A DNA stretch of 5,590 nt from RUG754 sp041856085 (GCA_041856085.1 JBHAFL010000140.1:1-5590), one strand, 5' to 3'. Numbered from the stretch's first letter, positions 1 to 5,415 are shown. Program-made: numbers and translations. Notes: generated by a model from the letters alone, not told the origin.

Positions 1-30
1 AATGAGTTTTTGTAGTATAATATTGTCCAT
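1..30 (-). CDS. 5' end of a gene running off the left edge, product unknown
   Basis: The complement of 28-30 is ATG, and the next nine codons stay open to the window edge, giving MDNIILQKLI. A near-perfect Shine-Dalgarno sequence, TAAGGAG (complement of 37-43), sits 6 nt upstream. That is the main reason for calling a gene here. The gene is divergent from the lysine-rich gene at 172-681. Ten residues are too few to recognise a product. Confidence 0.6.
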   Translation of the reverse strand, partial: MDNIILQKLI

Positions 31-36
31 AGAGAT

Positions 37-43
37 CTCCTTA
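37..43 (-). promoter_or_regulatory. Shine-Dalgarno site of the left-edge gene
   Basis: The minus strand reads TAAGGAG, 6 nt before the ATG at 30-28. This site decides the start of the left-edge gene. A possible -10 box, TAAAAT (complement of 76-81), lies about 45 nt upstream of the start codon, but no convincing -35 box accompanies it. Confidence 0.55.
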
Positions 44-171
44 GATGATTCGCTAAATGAAAGCTTAGTAACTTCATTTTATCACAGAGGCGATCTCTTT
101 TCTTTTCTAAAAAAACTCCGTAATTATTTTACACTAACTTTTCTATTAGCGAGAGTGCTGCGGATAAAAAC

Positions 172-681
172 ATGCTTGCTATTCATAATAAAAACGGAAA
201 AACCAAGACCGAGACAGAAAAAACGCCGTACAATCAGTTAGAAGAGGCACTAAAAAAGGCTCAGCTTGAAAAACAGAGGAAGTCAACGGGAGAAAGCTAT
301 ATTATAAACTCTAAACTCAAGAATACATCTGAGAAACTCTACGGCGAAAAGGGCAACAAATATCTAAGCAATCCTAAATACGGGCACAAAAAGGCTCCTG
401 CGCTGCACAATAAGAAAGAACCGGCGATTAAAACTTCAAAAATGGCTGACGAAAAGATGCAGATTGAGCCTAACCTTAATAAACCGAAAAACGATAAAGC
501 ATCGAAAATCGAGAGAAAAAGCGTAACCAAATTTGATAGAGAGATGAAAAATCTTTTAGGCGCAGATGAGTATGAAAATATGAAGTCGATTCGAGCCGAG
601 CGTAAATATGAAAAGGCGCTGAGGACAATGTCAAAAGAGAGCCAGGTTTTTGTCCGCACACCCGTCTCTCGCATTTCGTAA
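172..681 (+). CDS. lysine-rich hypothetical protein, 169 aa
   Basis: I do not recognise this protein. It is very rich in Lys, Glu, Asn and Ser, strongly basic, and has almost no hydrophobic stretches, no signal peptide, no membrane segment and no cysteine. The long middle part (about residues 20-115) looks disordered. The last third (about 115-160) has alternating charged and hydrophobic residues and could be helical. ATG 172 is the first ATG after an in-frame stop at 121-123. No good ribosome binding site precedes it (only GAGAG about 16 nt upstream), so the start, and even expression, is uncertain. The next in-frame ATG, at 442, also lacks one. The frame ends 19 bp from the end of lexA, which is convergent, with no clear terminator between them. 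A nucleic-acid-binding role would fit the charge, but that is speculation. Confidence 0.55.
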   Translation: MLAIHNKNGKTKTETEKTPYNQLEEALKKAQLEKQRKSTGESYIINSKLKNTSEKLYGEKGNKYLSNPKYGHKKAPALHNKKEPAIKTSKMADEKMQIEPNLNKPKNDKASKIERKSVTKFDREMKNLLGADEYENMKSIRAERKYEKALRTMSKESQVFVRTPVSRIS

Positions 682-700
682 TGCACCGCGCTGTATTATA

Positions 701-1354
701 TCAGCTAAAATACCTAAATACGCCCTTGACCTTGCCTACTATTTTAGCGTCACGGACTATGATAGGACTCATTGAGCTGTTCTCCGGCTGCAGACGTATG
801 TGACCGTTTTCCCTATAGTAGGTTTTAACGGTGGCTTCCGATTCGAAGCCGTCTATCATAGCGACCACTATTTCACCGTTTCTTGCGTCCTCGCTCTGCT
901 GCACGAGTATGAGGTCGCCGTCCATAATGCCGACCTCAATCATTGACTCGCCTTTGACGCGGAGCATAAAATTAACTCCGTCGCCGACGAGTCTCTCAGG
1001 CATAGGGAAAGAATCCTCAATGTTCTCTTCGGCAAGTATCGGGGTACCGGCGGCAACGCGCCCTATTACGGGGATTTCTACTGTAGGGCTTATCGCAGTT
1101 ACTGAACCGGAAAAAATATTTTTTTCGTGTTCTTTTTTAGGATCGGACGGGTCGACGACCATAAGAGCGCGAGGCTTTGACGGGTCTTTTTTTAGATAAC
1201 CCTCTTTGACGAGCGTCTCTATGTCTTTATGAACCGTGGAGGTGGATTTAATGCCGAGCGCCGTGCATATCTCCCTGACCGTAGGCGGATAGCCCTTAGT
1301 GGAGATTTCTTTTTTCATAAAGTCGAGTATTTTTTGTTCGCGGGGTTTTAGCAT
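701..1354 (-). CDS. lexA: LexA repressor, SOS-response autocleaving regulator
   Basis: LexA represses DNA-damage genes and cleaves itself when RecA filaments form on single-stranded DNA. The 217-residue product has an N-terminal winged helix-turn-helix (about 1-65, with YPPTVREIC and STSTVHKDIETL), a linker, and a C-terminal S24 peptidase domain. The cleavage site is A102-G103 in RVAAGTP. The catalytic dyad is Ser137 (GESMIEVGIMDGD) and Lys177 (ATVKTYY). Length fits the family (about 200-215). The open frame extends upstream to 1438, but ATG 1354 is preferred: it has AAGAGGT 6 nt upstream, matches the conserved LexA N-terminus (MLKPREQKIL), and lies downstream of the promoter, whereas a start at 1438 would lie upstream of it. 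The gene is convergent with the lysine-rich gene. It is probably autoregulated through the operator at 1433-1444. Confidence 0.96.
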   Translation of the reverse strand: MLKPREQKILDFMKKEISTKGYPPTVREICTALGIKSTSTVHKDIETLVKEGYLKKDPSKPRALMVVDPSDPKKEHEKNIFSGSVTAISPTVEIPVIGRVAAGTPILAEENIEDSFPMPERLVGDGVNFMLRVKGESMIEVGIMDGDLILVQQSEDARNGEIVVAMIDGFESEATVKTYYRENGHIRLQPENSSMSPIIVRDAKIVGKVKGVFRYFS

Positions 1355-1360
1355 AGCGGG

Positions 1361-1367
1361 ACCTCTT
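1361..1367 (-). promoter_or_regulatory. Shine-Dalgarno site of lexA
   Basis: The minus strand reads AAGAGGT, 6 nt before ATG 1354. It supports this start over the longer open frame beginning at 1438. Confidence 0.7.
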
Positions 1368-1406
1368 GTATATAAAAATAAAGTTAAACTGCGTTTTGTT
1401 CTTTTT

Positions 1407-1435
1407 ATGATAACATAACCCGAACAAAATGTAAA
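1407..1435 (-). promoter_or_regulatory. lexA promoter
   Basis: On the minus strand, -35 TTTACA (1435-1430) is followed after exactly 17 nt by -10 TATCAT (1412-1407). A TG one base before the -10 gives it an extended -10 character. Each hexamer has five of six consensus bases for the housekeeping sigma factor. The predicted start near 1400 leaves a leader of about 45 nt that includes the ribosome binding site. Confidence 0.75.
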
Positions 1436-1444
1436 CAATTGTTC
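1433..1444 (-). promoter_or_regulatory. LexA operator (SOS box)
   Basis: The minus strand reads GAACAATTGTTT, one base away from the Gram-positive SOS box core GAAC-N4-GTTC. As far as I recall, GTTT in the second half-site also occurs in clostridial boxes. The site overlaps the -35 box (1430-1435), so bound LexA would block its own promoter, which is the classical autoregulation. No plus-strand gene starts nearby, so the operator appears to serve lexA alone. Confidence 0.8.
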
Positions 1445-1450
1445 ACAAAA

Positions 1451-1480
1451 ACAACAAAAATCCTAACTCCGAAAGTCAGG
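1451..1480 (-). terminator. rho-independent terminator-like hairpin facing lexA
   Basis: On the minus strand, arms CCTGACT and AGTTAGG (1480-1474 and 1468-1462) form a 7-bp stem with one G-T wobble around a 5-nt loop. The stem is followed by ATTTTTGTTGT. It would stop minus-strand transcription coming from the transposase-like remnant before it reaches the lexA operator. The plus strand has no T run after the stem. Confidence 0.45.
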
Positions 1481-1481
1481 T

Positions 1482-1490
1482 ATTATAGCA
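1482..1490 (-). promoter_or_regulatory. possible extra minus-strand promoter (extended -10)
   Basis: The minus strand reads TGCTATAAT, a perfect TGnTATAAT extended -10 box. No good -35 box lies 16-18 nt upstream, which extended -10 promoters can tolerate. Transcription would start near 1475 and run over the SOS box into lexA, giving a second lexA promoter with the operator downstream. The AT-rich background makes a chance match possible. Confidence 0.3.
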
Positions 1491-1508
1491 CAAAAAGAAA
1501 ACTGCAAT

Positions 1509-1544
1509 AAAAATTACGCACAAAACTCTGAAGTCTGTGCGTAA
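1509..1544 (-). terminator. rho-independent terminator-like hairpin on the minus strand
   Basis: The arms TTACGCACA and TGTGCGTAA (1514-1522 and 1536-1544) are a perfect 9-bp inverted repeat around 13 nt. The loop can add a short inner ACT/AGT helix. On the minus strand the stem is followed by TTTTTATT (1513-1506). It lies 36 nt past the stop codon of the transposase-like frame on the same strand, which suits a terminator of that former gene. Confidence 0.5.
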
Positions 1545-1580
1545 AAATAAAATTTGCTATTGCAAAAGAACAATTATACG

Positions 1581-1742
1581 CTATATCTTAACTTTGACGG
1601 CAAAACAGGATAAACGCAACTTTCTTCCAAGCTCGTGATATATTTTGCTTAAGGCTGCAAAGCCTATGTTTTTAATTTTATCTGTATTCTGAGATAAACG
1701 AGAATTGTGGTTTATAGTGACGGTAGATAAAGACTCATCTTT
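1581..1742 (-). pseudogene. transposase-like remnant without a start
   Basis: The minus strand has 53 open codons between TAA (1745-1743) and TAG (1583-1581), with no in-frame ATG, GTG or TTG start preceded by a ribosome binding site. The translation includes INHNSRLSQ and IGFAALSKIYHELG. From memory, this resembles the region of IS4/IS1634-type transposases before the catalytic core, where a conserved ...YHELG... segment occurs; I cannot search to confirm. After HELG the frame runs into a basic tail (RKLRLSCFAVKVKI) and stops, so the catalytic DDE region is absent. This suggests an internal deletion joining an early part to the end of the gene. The terminator-like hairpin at 1509-1544 follows on the same strand. 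The alternative is chance open frame, but the codon use looks coding-like. Confidence 0.45.
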
Positions 1743-1884
1743 TTAGAACAAAAAATCCGGCGATTTGTTTTTCGGTGTTGCCTTTAGTCTGTGCTCCGTT
1801 TGAATGGTGCCGCCCAAAAATTTTTTGCTCCGAAAAATCCTTATCTTGCACGCCTTTACGACGTACTTTTTTTAAGTTTGCGGA
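1735..1884 (-). other. start-less 49-codon open frame, possibly part of the same decayed element
   Basis: The minus strand is open from just after a TAA (1887-1885) to TGA (1737-1735). It overlaps the end of the transposase-like frame by 8 bp in another phase. There is no ATG; a GTG at 1851 lacks a ribosome binding site. The translation is charged and polar and ends in AGFFVLKR. A second frame over the same bases (minus strand, ending at the TAA at 1745-1743) is also open. I do not recognise either protein, and both may be non-coding. Confidence 0.2.
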
Positions 1885-1938
1885 TTAGCACCGATTATTT
1901 TTGTCCTATATCCCCGGATTGCACTAAAAAAAGTACGT
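1861..1938. repeat. perfect 14-bp inverted repeat with 50-nt spacer
   Basis: The arms ACGTACTTTTTTTA (1861-1874) and TAAAAAAAGTACGT (1925-1938) are exact reverse complements. The 50-nt interior also holds a near-repeat in direct orientation, CGGATTAGCAC (1881-1891) and CGGATTGCAC (1915-1924), differing by one inserted base. The repeat lies upstream of the predicted bcd transcription starts, so it is not in the mRNA leader. It could be the ends of a small decayed mobile element, an old insertion boundary, or a protein-binding or cruciform site. Confidence 0.6.
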
Positions 1939-1964
1939 GAATCAAGGGGCTTTTTGAGTATAAA

Positions 1965-1976
1965 TGAATTTTTTCA
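1965..1976 (+). promoter_or_regulatory. weak Rex-like palindrome upstream of the bcd promoter
   Basis: TGAA-TTTT-TTCA is an inverted repeat lying just before the -35 box at 1978. The redox repressor Rex, which senses NADH/NAD+ and controls butyryl-CoA operons in clostridia, binds TTGTGAA- or TTGTTAA-type palindromes with a 4-nt AT-rich centre. Here only the inner part of each half-site matches (four of seven left, five of seven right), so this is a suggestion only. Confidence 0.2.
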
Positions 1977-1977
1977 C

Positions 1978-2006
1978 TTGATAAAAGAAGAAAAATGTGA
2001 TTTAAT
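1978..2006 (+). promoter_or_regulatory. bcd-etfBA promoter candidate 1
   Basis: TTGATA (1978-1983), a 17-nt spacer, and TTTAAT (2001-2006) match the housekeeping consensus at five of six bases in each hexamer. Transcription would begin near 2013, giving a leader of about 78 nt before bcd. Confidence 0.6.
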
Positions 2007-2018
2007 TTCAATGTATGT

Positions 2019-2027
2019 TGTTATAAT
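2019..2027 (+). promoter_or_regulatory. bcd-etfBA promoter candidate 2 (extended -10)
   Basis: TGTTATAAT is a perfect TGnTATAAT extended -10. The bases at the -35 position (GATTTA) match poorly. Transcription would start near 2034, about 57 nt before bcd. It may act with candidate 1 or instead of it. Confidence 0.5.
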
Positions 2028-2090
2028 CTTAACGTGGGCGATTGGAGCTTGCGTTCATATAACGAATATTATTTCAAGGAGGCTTTTTAA

Positions 2091-3233
2091 ATGAACTTTC
2101 AACTAACGAAGGAACAAGAATTCGTAAGAAAAATGGTTAGAGAATTCGCAACTGCCGAAGTTGAGCCATTAGCAGCTGATATCGACAAGGAACACAGATT
2201 CCCTGTAGAAACAGTTGAAAAAATGGCTAAACTCGGCATCATGGGAATTCCTTTCCCTACCGAGTACGGTGGAGCAGGCGGAGACCACATTGCATACGCT
2301 ATCGCAGTGGAAGAATTAGGCAGAGTTTGCGCTTCTACATCCGTTATCGTTTCTGCGCATACATCCCTTTGCTGCTGGCCAATCTTCAACTATGGTACAG
2401 AGGAGCAGAAGAGAAAATATTTACCTGACTTACTTTCCGGCAAGAAGATCGGTGCATTCGGTCTTACGGAACCGAACGCAGGTACAGATGCATCAGGACA
2501 GCAGACAAGAGCTGAGCTTGTTGACGGAAACTGGGTTCTTAACGGAGCTAAGTGCTTCATCACAAACGGCGGATATGCAGACGTTTTCGTATGCTTCGCG
2601 ATGACCGATAAGAAAAAAGGAAATAAGGGAATCACCGCATTCATCGTAGAAAAAGATGACGAGGGCTTCTCAATCGGTAAGACAGAGGACAAGTTAGGAA
2701 TCTGCGCGTCTTCAACGACTGAGCTTATTTTCCAGAACTGCGTTATCCCTGAGGACAGACTCCTCGGAGAACTCGGCGGCGGATTCAAGGTTGCAATGTC
2801 AACACTTGACGGCGGACGTATAGGTATCGCTTCTCAGGCTCTCGGTATTGCACAAGGTGCTTTCGACGTTACAGTTGAATACATGCAGGCAAGAAAACAG
2901 TTCGGCAAGAAGCTTTCACAGTTCCAGGCTCTCGCATTCGAAATGGCTGACCTTAAGACAAGAATCGAAGCTGCCAGACTCTTAATATACAGAGCTGCCA
3001 ACCTTAAAGATAAACACCTTCCATACTCGGAAGCTGCTGCTATGGCTAAGCTTTTTGCAGCTGAAACCGCTATGGACGTTACAGTTAAGTGCGTTCAGTA
3101 CCACGGTGGCTACGGCTACACTAAGGATTATCCGGTTGAAAGAATGATGAGAGACGCTAAGATTACTGAAATCTACGAAGGAACTTCCGAAGTTCAGAGA
3201 TTAGTTATCGCAGCTAACACATTCAAGAAATAG
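2091..3233 (+). CDS. bcd: butyryl-CoA dehydrogenase (short-chain acyl-CoA dehydrogenase)
   Basis: This FAD enzyme reduces crotonyl-CoA to butyryl-CoA in the cytoplasm, taking electrons from the EtfAB encoded next to it. The 380 residues match clostridial Bcd in length and show the full acyl-CoA dehydrogenase fold: N-terminal helices (1-120), a beta domain with signature GLTEPNAGTDASG (124-136), and a C-terminal helical domain with ARKQFGKKLSQFQALAFEMAD (267-287) and QYHGGYGYTKDYPVERMMRD (336-355). The catalytic base is Glu363 in IYEGTSEVQ, the position equivalent to Glu367 of Megasphaera butyryl-CoA dehydrogenase. AAGGAGG lies 8 nt before ATG 2091. It is first in the operon, 20 nt before etfB. 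Related acyl-CoA dehydrogenases use other substrates (for example caffeyl-CoA or acrylyl-CoA), so butyryl-CoA is the most likely substrate but is not proven by sequence. Confidence 0.92.
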   Translation: MNFQLTKEQEFVRKMVREFATAEVEPLAADIDKEHRFPVETVEKMAKLGIMGIPFPTEYGGAGGDHIAYAIAVEELGRVCASTSVIVSAHTSLCCWPIFNYGTEEQKRKYLPDLLSGKKIGAFGLTEPNAGTDASGQQTRAELVDGNWVLNGAKCFITNGGYADVFVCFAMTDKKKGNKGITAFIVEKDDEGFSIGKTEDKLGICASSTTELIFQNCVIPEDRLLGELGGGFKVAMSTLDGGRIGIASQALGIAQGAFDVTVEYMQARKQFGKKLSQFQALAFEMADLKTRIEAARLLIYRAANLKDKHLPYSEAAAMAKLFAAETAMDVTVKCVQYHGGYGYTKDYPVERMMRDAKITEIYEGTSEVQRLVIAANTFKK

Positions 3234-3253
3234 AGAGCAGGAGGAAAATAGAT

Positions 3254-4060
3254 ATGGCATTTAAGATTATCGTATGCGCAAAGCAGGTTCCTGATACTAA
3301 CGTTATAAAAATCAACCCTAAGACAGGAACATTAATCAGAGACGGCGTTCCGTCAATTCTCAACCATGATGACAGCAACGCTCTCGAAGAAGCATTAAGG
3401 ATTAAAGATAAGTACGACGACGTACACATTACGGTTATTTCCATGGGACCTCCGCAGGCAACGGATCTTCTTTTTGAATGTATCGCTAAGGGTGCAGACG
3501 AAGGAATCCTTGTTTCCGACAGAGCGGTCGGCGGCTCCGACACATGGGCTACGTCAAACACACTCGAAGCTGCAGTAAACAAGTGGGTTAGAGAAAACGG
3601 ACCTTATGATCTTATCTTCGCAGGTCGTCAGGCTATCGACGGAGATACCGCACAGGTTGGACCTCAGCTCGCTGAAAAGCTCGACCTTCCGCAGGTTTCA
3701 TACGTTGAAGAATTCGAAATCGCTGATAACCTTAAGGATATCACGGTAAAGAGACAGCTTGAGGACGGATATGAACTCATCAAGATTCAGACTCCTTGCC
3801 TCCTTACGACAATTAAAGAATTAAACACACCTAGATACATGAGCGTTAAAGGTATCTTCGGACAAAAGGACATCAAAGTTTGGAACGCAAAGGATATCGA
3901 AGTTGACTTAACTAAGGTTGGACTTGAAGCTTCTCCTACGAATGTTTACAGATCATTCACACCGGCACCTAAGGCACCGGGACAGAAGGTAGAGGGAGAT
4001 TCAGAAAACGAACAGGCAAAGAATCTCTTAATCAATCTTAAAGGCAAGCACATCATCTAA
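3254..4060 (+). CDS. etfB: electron transfer flavoprotein, beta subunit
   Basis: EtfB pairs with EtfA to form the electron carrier for Bcd. In clostridial bifurcating types the beta subunit holds the FAD that takes a hydride from NADH and splits the electron pair. The 268-residue protein begins with the typical MAFKIIVCAKQVPDT. It has SDRAVGGSDTWATS (88-101), the flavin/nucleotide-binding stretch GRQAIDGDTAQVGP (124-137), and the ETF-beta signature from VKRQLEDGYE to ELNTPR (165-194). The C-terminal arm (about 225-268) is the segment that wraps around EtfA in this family. The motifs and the bcd context favour the bifurcating group over the simple housekeeping ETF; this is inference from family knowledge. 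AGGAGG lies 9 nt upstream of ATG 3254. The gene starts 20 nt after bcd and ends 17 nt before etfA. Confidence 0.93.
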   Translation: MAFKIIVCAKQVPDTNVIKINPKTGTLIRDGVPSILNHDDSNALEEALRIKDKYDDVHITVISMGPPQATDLLFECIAKGADEGILVSDRAVGGSDTWATSNTLEAAVNKWVRENGPYDLIFAGRQAIDGDTAQVGPQLAEKLDLPQVSYVEEFEIADNLKDITVKRQLEDGYELIKIQTPCLLTTIKELNTPRYMSVKGIFGQKDIKVWNAKDIEVDLTKVGLEASPTNVYRSFTPAPKAPGQKVEGDSENEQAKNLLINLKGKHII

Positions 4061-4077
4061 TTTTAGGAGGAATAACA

Positions 4078-5415
4078 ATGGCTATAGAAATATTAAAAGA
4101 AAAATGTATAGGCTGCGGAATATGCTTTAAGTCCTGCCCATATGATGCTTTTGAATTCGAACCTTATGATGGCAATAAGCTCGGTAAGGTTGCAAAAGTA
4201 AACTCAAAGTGCTCATTCTGTAATCAGTGTCTTACCGCATGTAAGTTTGGCGCCATCAAAGAAGTACAGACAGGCGGAGCTGTTGATTTAAGCGAATACA
4301 AGCACATCTGGGTATATGCCGAGCAGAGACATGGCAAGCTTCAGAACGTAGCGCTCGAGCTCATCGGCGAAGGCCGCAGACTCGCTAAGGATATCTCCGA
4401 GGACACACAGGTTTGCGCGGTATTAGTTGGAAACAATATTGATCACCTTGCAGAAGAATGTATCACATACGGAGCAGAAAAAGTTTACATGATTCAGGAT
4501 CCTCTCCTTGAACAGTACACTACTGACGCTTACACTAAGGTTATCACAGACGCTATCGACGAGTATAAGCCGGAAATCGTTCTTTACGGTGCTACTCACA
4601 TCGGTCGTGACCTTGCTCCTCGTATTGCAGCAAGATGCAACACAGGACTTACCGCAGACTGCACGCATCTCGACGTTAAGGTTTCGAAGTATATCGAGTT
4701 CGCTAAAGCGAATACTACATTAGATACCTCCACATTAGACCCTAACGATCCGTCGACGGGAATCAAGCAGACTCGTCCTGCATTCGGCGGTAACCTCATG
4801 GCTACAATCGTTTGCCCTAAGACTCGTCCACAGATGTCCACAGTTCGTCCGGGCGTAATGCAGAAAATCGAACCGCTTGTTTGCCCTAAGGCTGAAATCG
4901 TAAACGTTAAGCCTGTCATCGCTGAAGACGATATCAGAATCAAGGTTGTAGAAGTTGTTAAATCCGCTAAGGAACTGGTTTCCCTTACAGACGCTAAGAT
5001 TATCTGCTCAGGCGGACGTGGTCTCGGCGATGCTTCCGGATTCGAACTAATCAAGAAGTTCGCCGACAAGGTTGGAGGAGTTGTTGGTTCATCCCGTGCG
5101 GCAGTTGATGCCGGTTGGATTGATCACTCACACCAGGTAGGTCAGACAGGAACAACTGTTAAACCTGAAATCTATTTCGCTTGCGGTATCTCCGGTGCTA
5201 TTCAGCACTTAGCAGGAATGCAGACATCGAAGTGCATTGTAGCAATTAACAAGGACGCTGACGCTCCTATTATGGAGATTGCCGATTATGCAATCGTAGG
5301 TGACCTCTACAAGGTTATCCCTGAGCTCATCAAAGAGTGGGACAACGCAGAAGCTCTCTATGACGCGACCACAAGAGTTGAGGGTGAATTCCCTGAGGCA
5401 TGCGAGGTAAAATAA
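4078..5415 (+). CDS. etfA: electron transfer flavoprotein alpha subunit with N-terminal 2[4Fe-4S] ferredoxin domain
   Basis: The 445 residues exceed the usual 310-340 of EtfA because of an extra N-terminal ferredoxin-like domain. It contains C10-x2-C13-x2-C16-x3-C20 followed by Pro, and C45-x2-C48-x2-C51-x3-C55 followed by Lys, enough for two [4Fe-4S] clusters. A short linker (about 62-73) leads to the ETF alpha N-domain (74-270). The FAD domain follows, with SGGRGLGD (311-318), GSSRAAVDAGW (337-347), HQVGQTG (352-358) and the ETF-alpha signature IYFACGISGAIQHLAGMQ (365-382). The same layout is known in CarE and LctC of Acetobacterium woodii. The domain probably relays electrons between the flavins and ferredoxin during bifurcation. 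AGGAGG lies 7 nt before ATG 4078. This start is firm because the first cluster begins ten residues later. No frameshift separates the domains, so the fusion is real. Confidence 0.94.
   Translation: MAIEILKEKCIGCGICFKSCPYDAFEFEPYDGNKLGKVAKVNSKCSFCNQCLTACKFGAIKEVQTGGAVDLSEYKHIWVYAEQRHGKLQNVALELIGEGRRLAKDISEDTQVCAVLVGNNIDHLAEECITYGAEKVYMIQDPLLEQYTTDAYTKVITDAIDEYKPEIVLYGATHIGRDLAPRIAARCNTGLTADCTHLDVKVSKYIEFAKANTTLDTSTLDPNDPSTGIKQTRPAFGGNLMATIVCPKTRPQMSTVRPGVMQKIEPLVCPKAEIVNVKPVIAEDDIRIKVVEVVKSAKELVSLTDAKIICSGGRGLGDASGFELIKKFADKVGGVVGSSRAAVDAGWIDHSHQVGQTGTTVKPEIYFACGISGAIQHLAGMQTSKCIVAINKDADAPIMEIADYAIVGDLYKVIPELIKEWDNAEALYDATTRVEGEFPEACEVK

Larger units (their letters stand above)
1445..2090. other. 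646-bp gap without an intact gene
   Basis: The gap between the lexA operator and bcd has no open frame with both a start codon and a ribosome binding site. It divides into three parts: 1451-1550, two hairpins with minus-strand T runs and a minus-strand extended -10; 1581-1884, start-less minus-strand frames including a transposase-like fragment; 1861-2090, a 14-bp inverted repeat and the promoter region of the bcd operon. The whole reads as a decayed insertion followed by a functional promoter. Confidence 0.6.

Noticed and set aside
2..241. 79-codon plus-strand open frame at the left edge
   Set aside because: It overlaps the divergent intergenic region and the start of the lysine-rich frame, has no ribosome binding site, and competes with the well-supported minus-strand start at 30.
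682..700. Shared terminator between the convergent lysine-rich gene and lexA
   Set aside because: The 19 bp hold no stem with a T run on either strand. A GCATT/AATGC pair just to the left, overlapping the end of the lysine-rich gene, is short and lacks a T run.
831..1199. 122-codon open frame on the plus strand inside lexA
   Set aside because: It lies antisense to a clearly real lexA and has no ribosome binding site; its serine/threonine/isoleucine-rich product is typical of a shadow frame.
1421..1433. Second SOS box beginning CGAAC
   Set aside because: The second half-site does not match GTTC (it reads TGTA), so only one half-site is present next to the real operator.
1355..1438. Upstream extension of the lexA reading frame by 28 codons
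   Set aside because: It covers the predicted promoter and part of the SOS box, has no ribosome binding site at its first ATG, and its residues do not resemble LexA. ATG 1354 has AAGAGGT at the right distance.
1652..1673. Plus-strand hairpin AGGCT-GCAA-AGCCT followed by TGTTTTTA as a terminator
   Set aside because: The stem has only 5 bp, no plus-strand gene precedes it, and the bases lie within the transposase-like frame on the other strand.
4596..5069. 157-codon minus-strand open frame inside etfA
   Set aside because: It lies entirely antisense to conserved EtfA sequence, with low-complexity serine/proline composition and no start signals.
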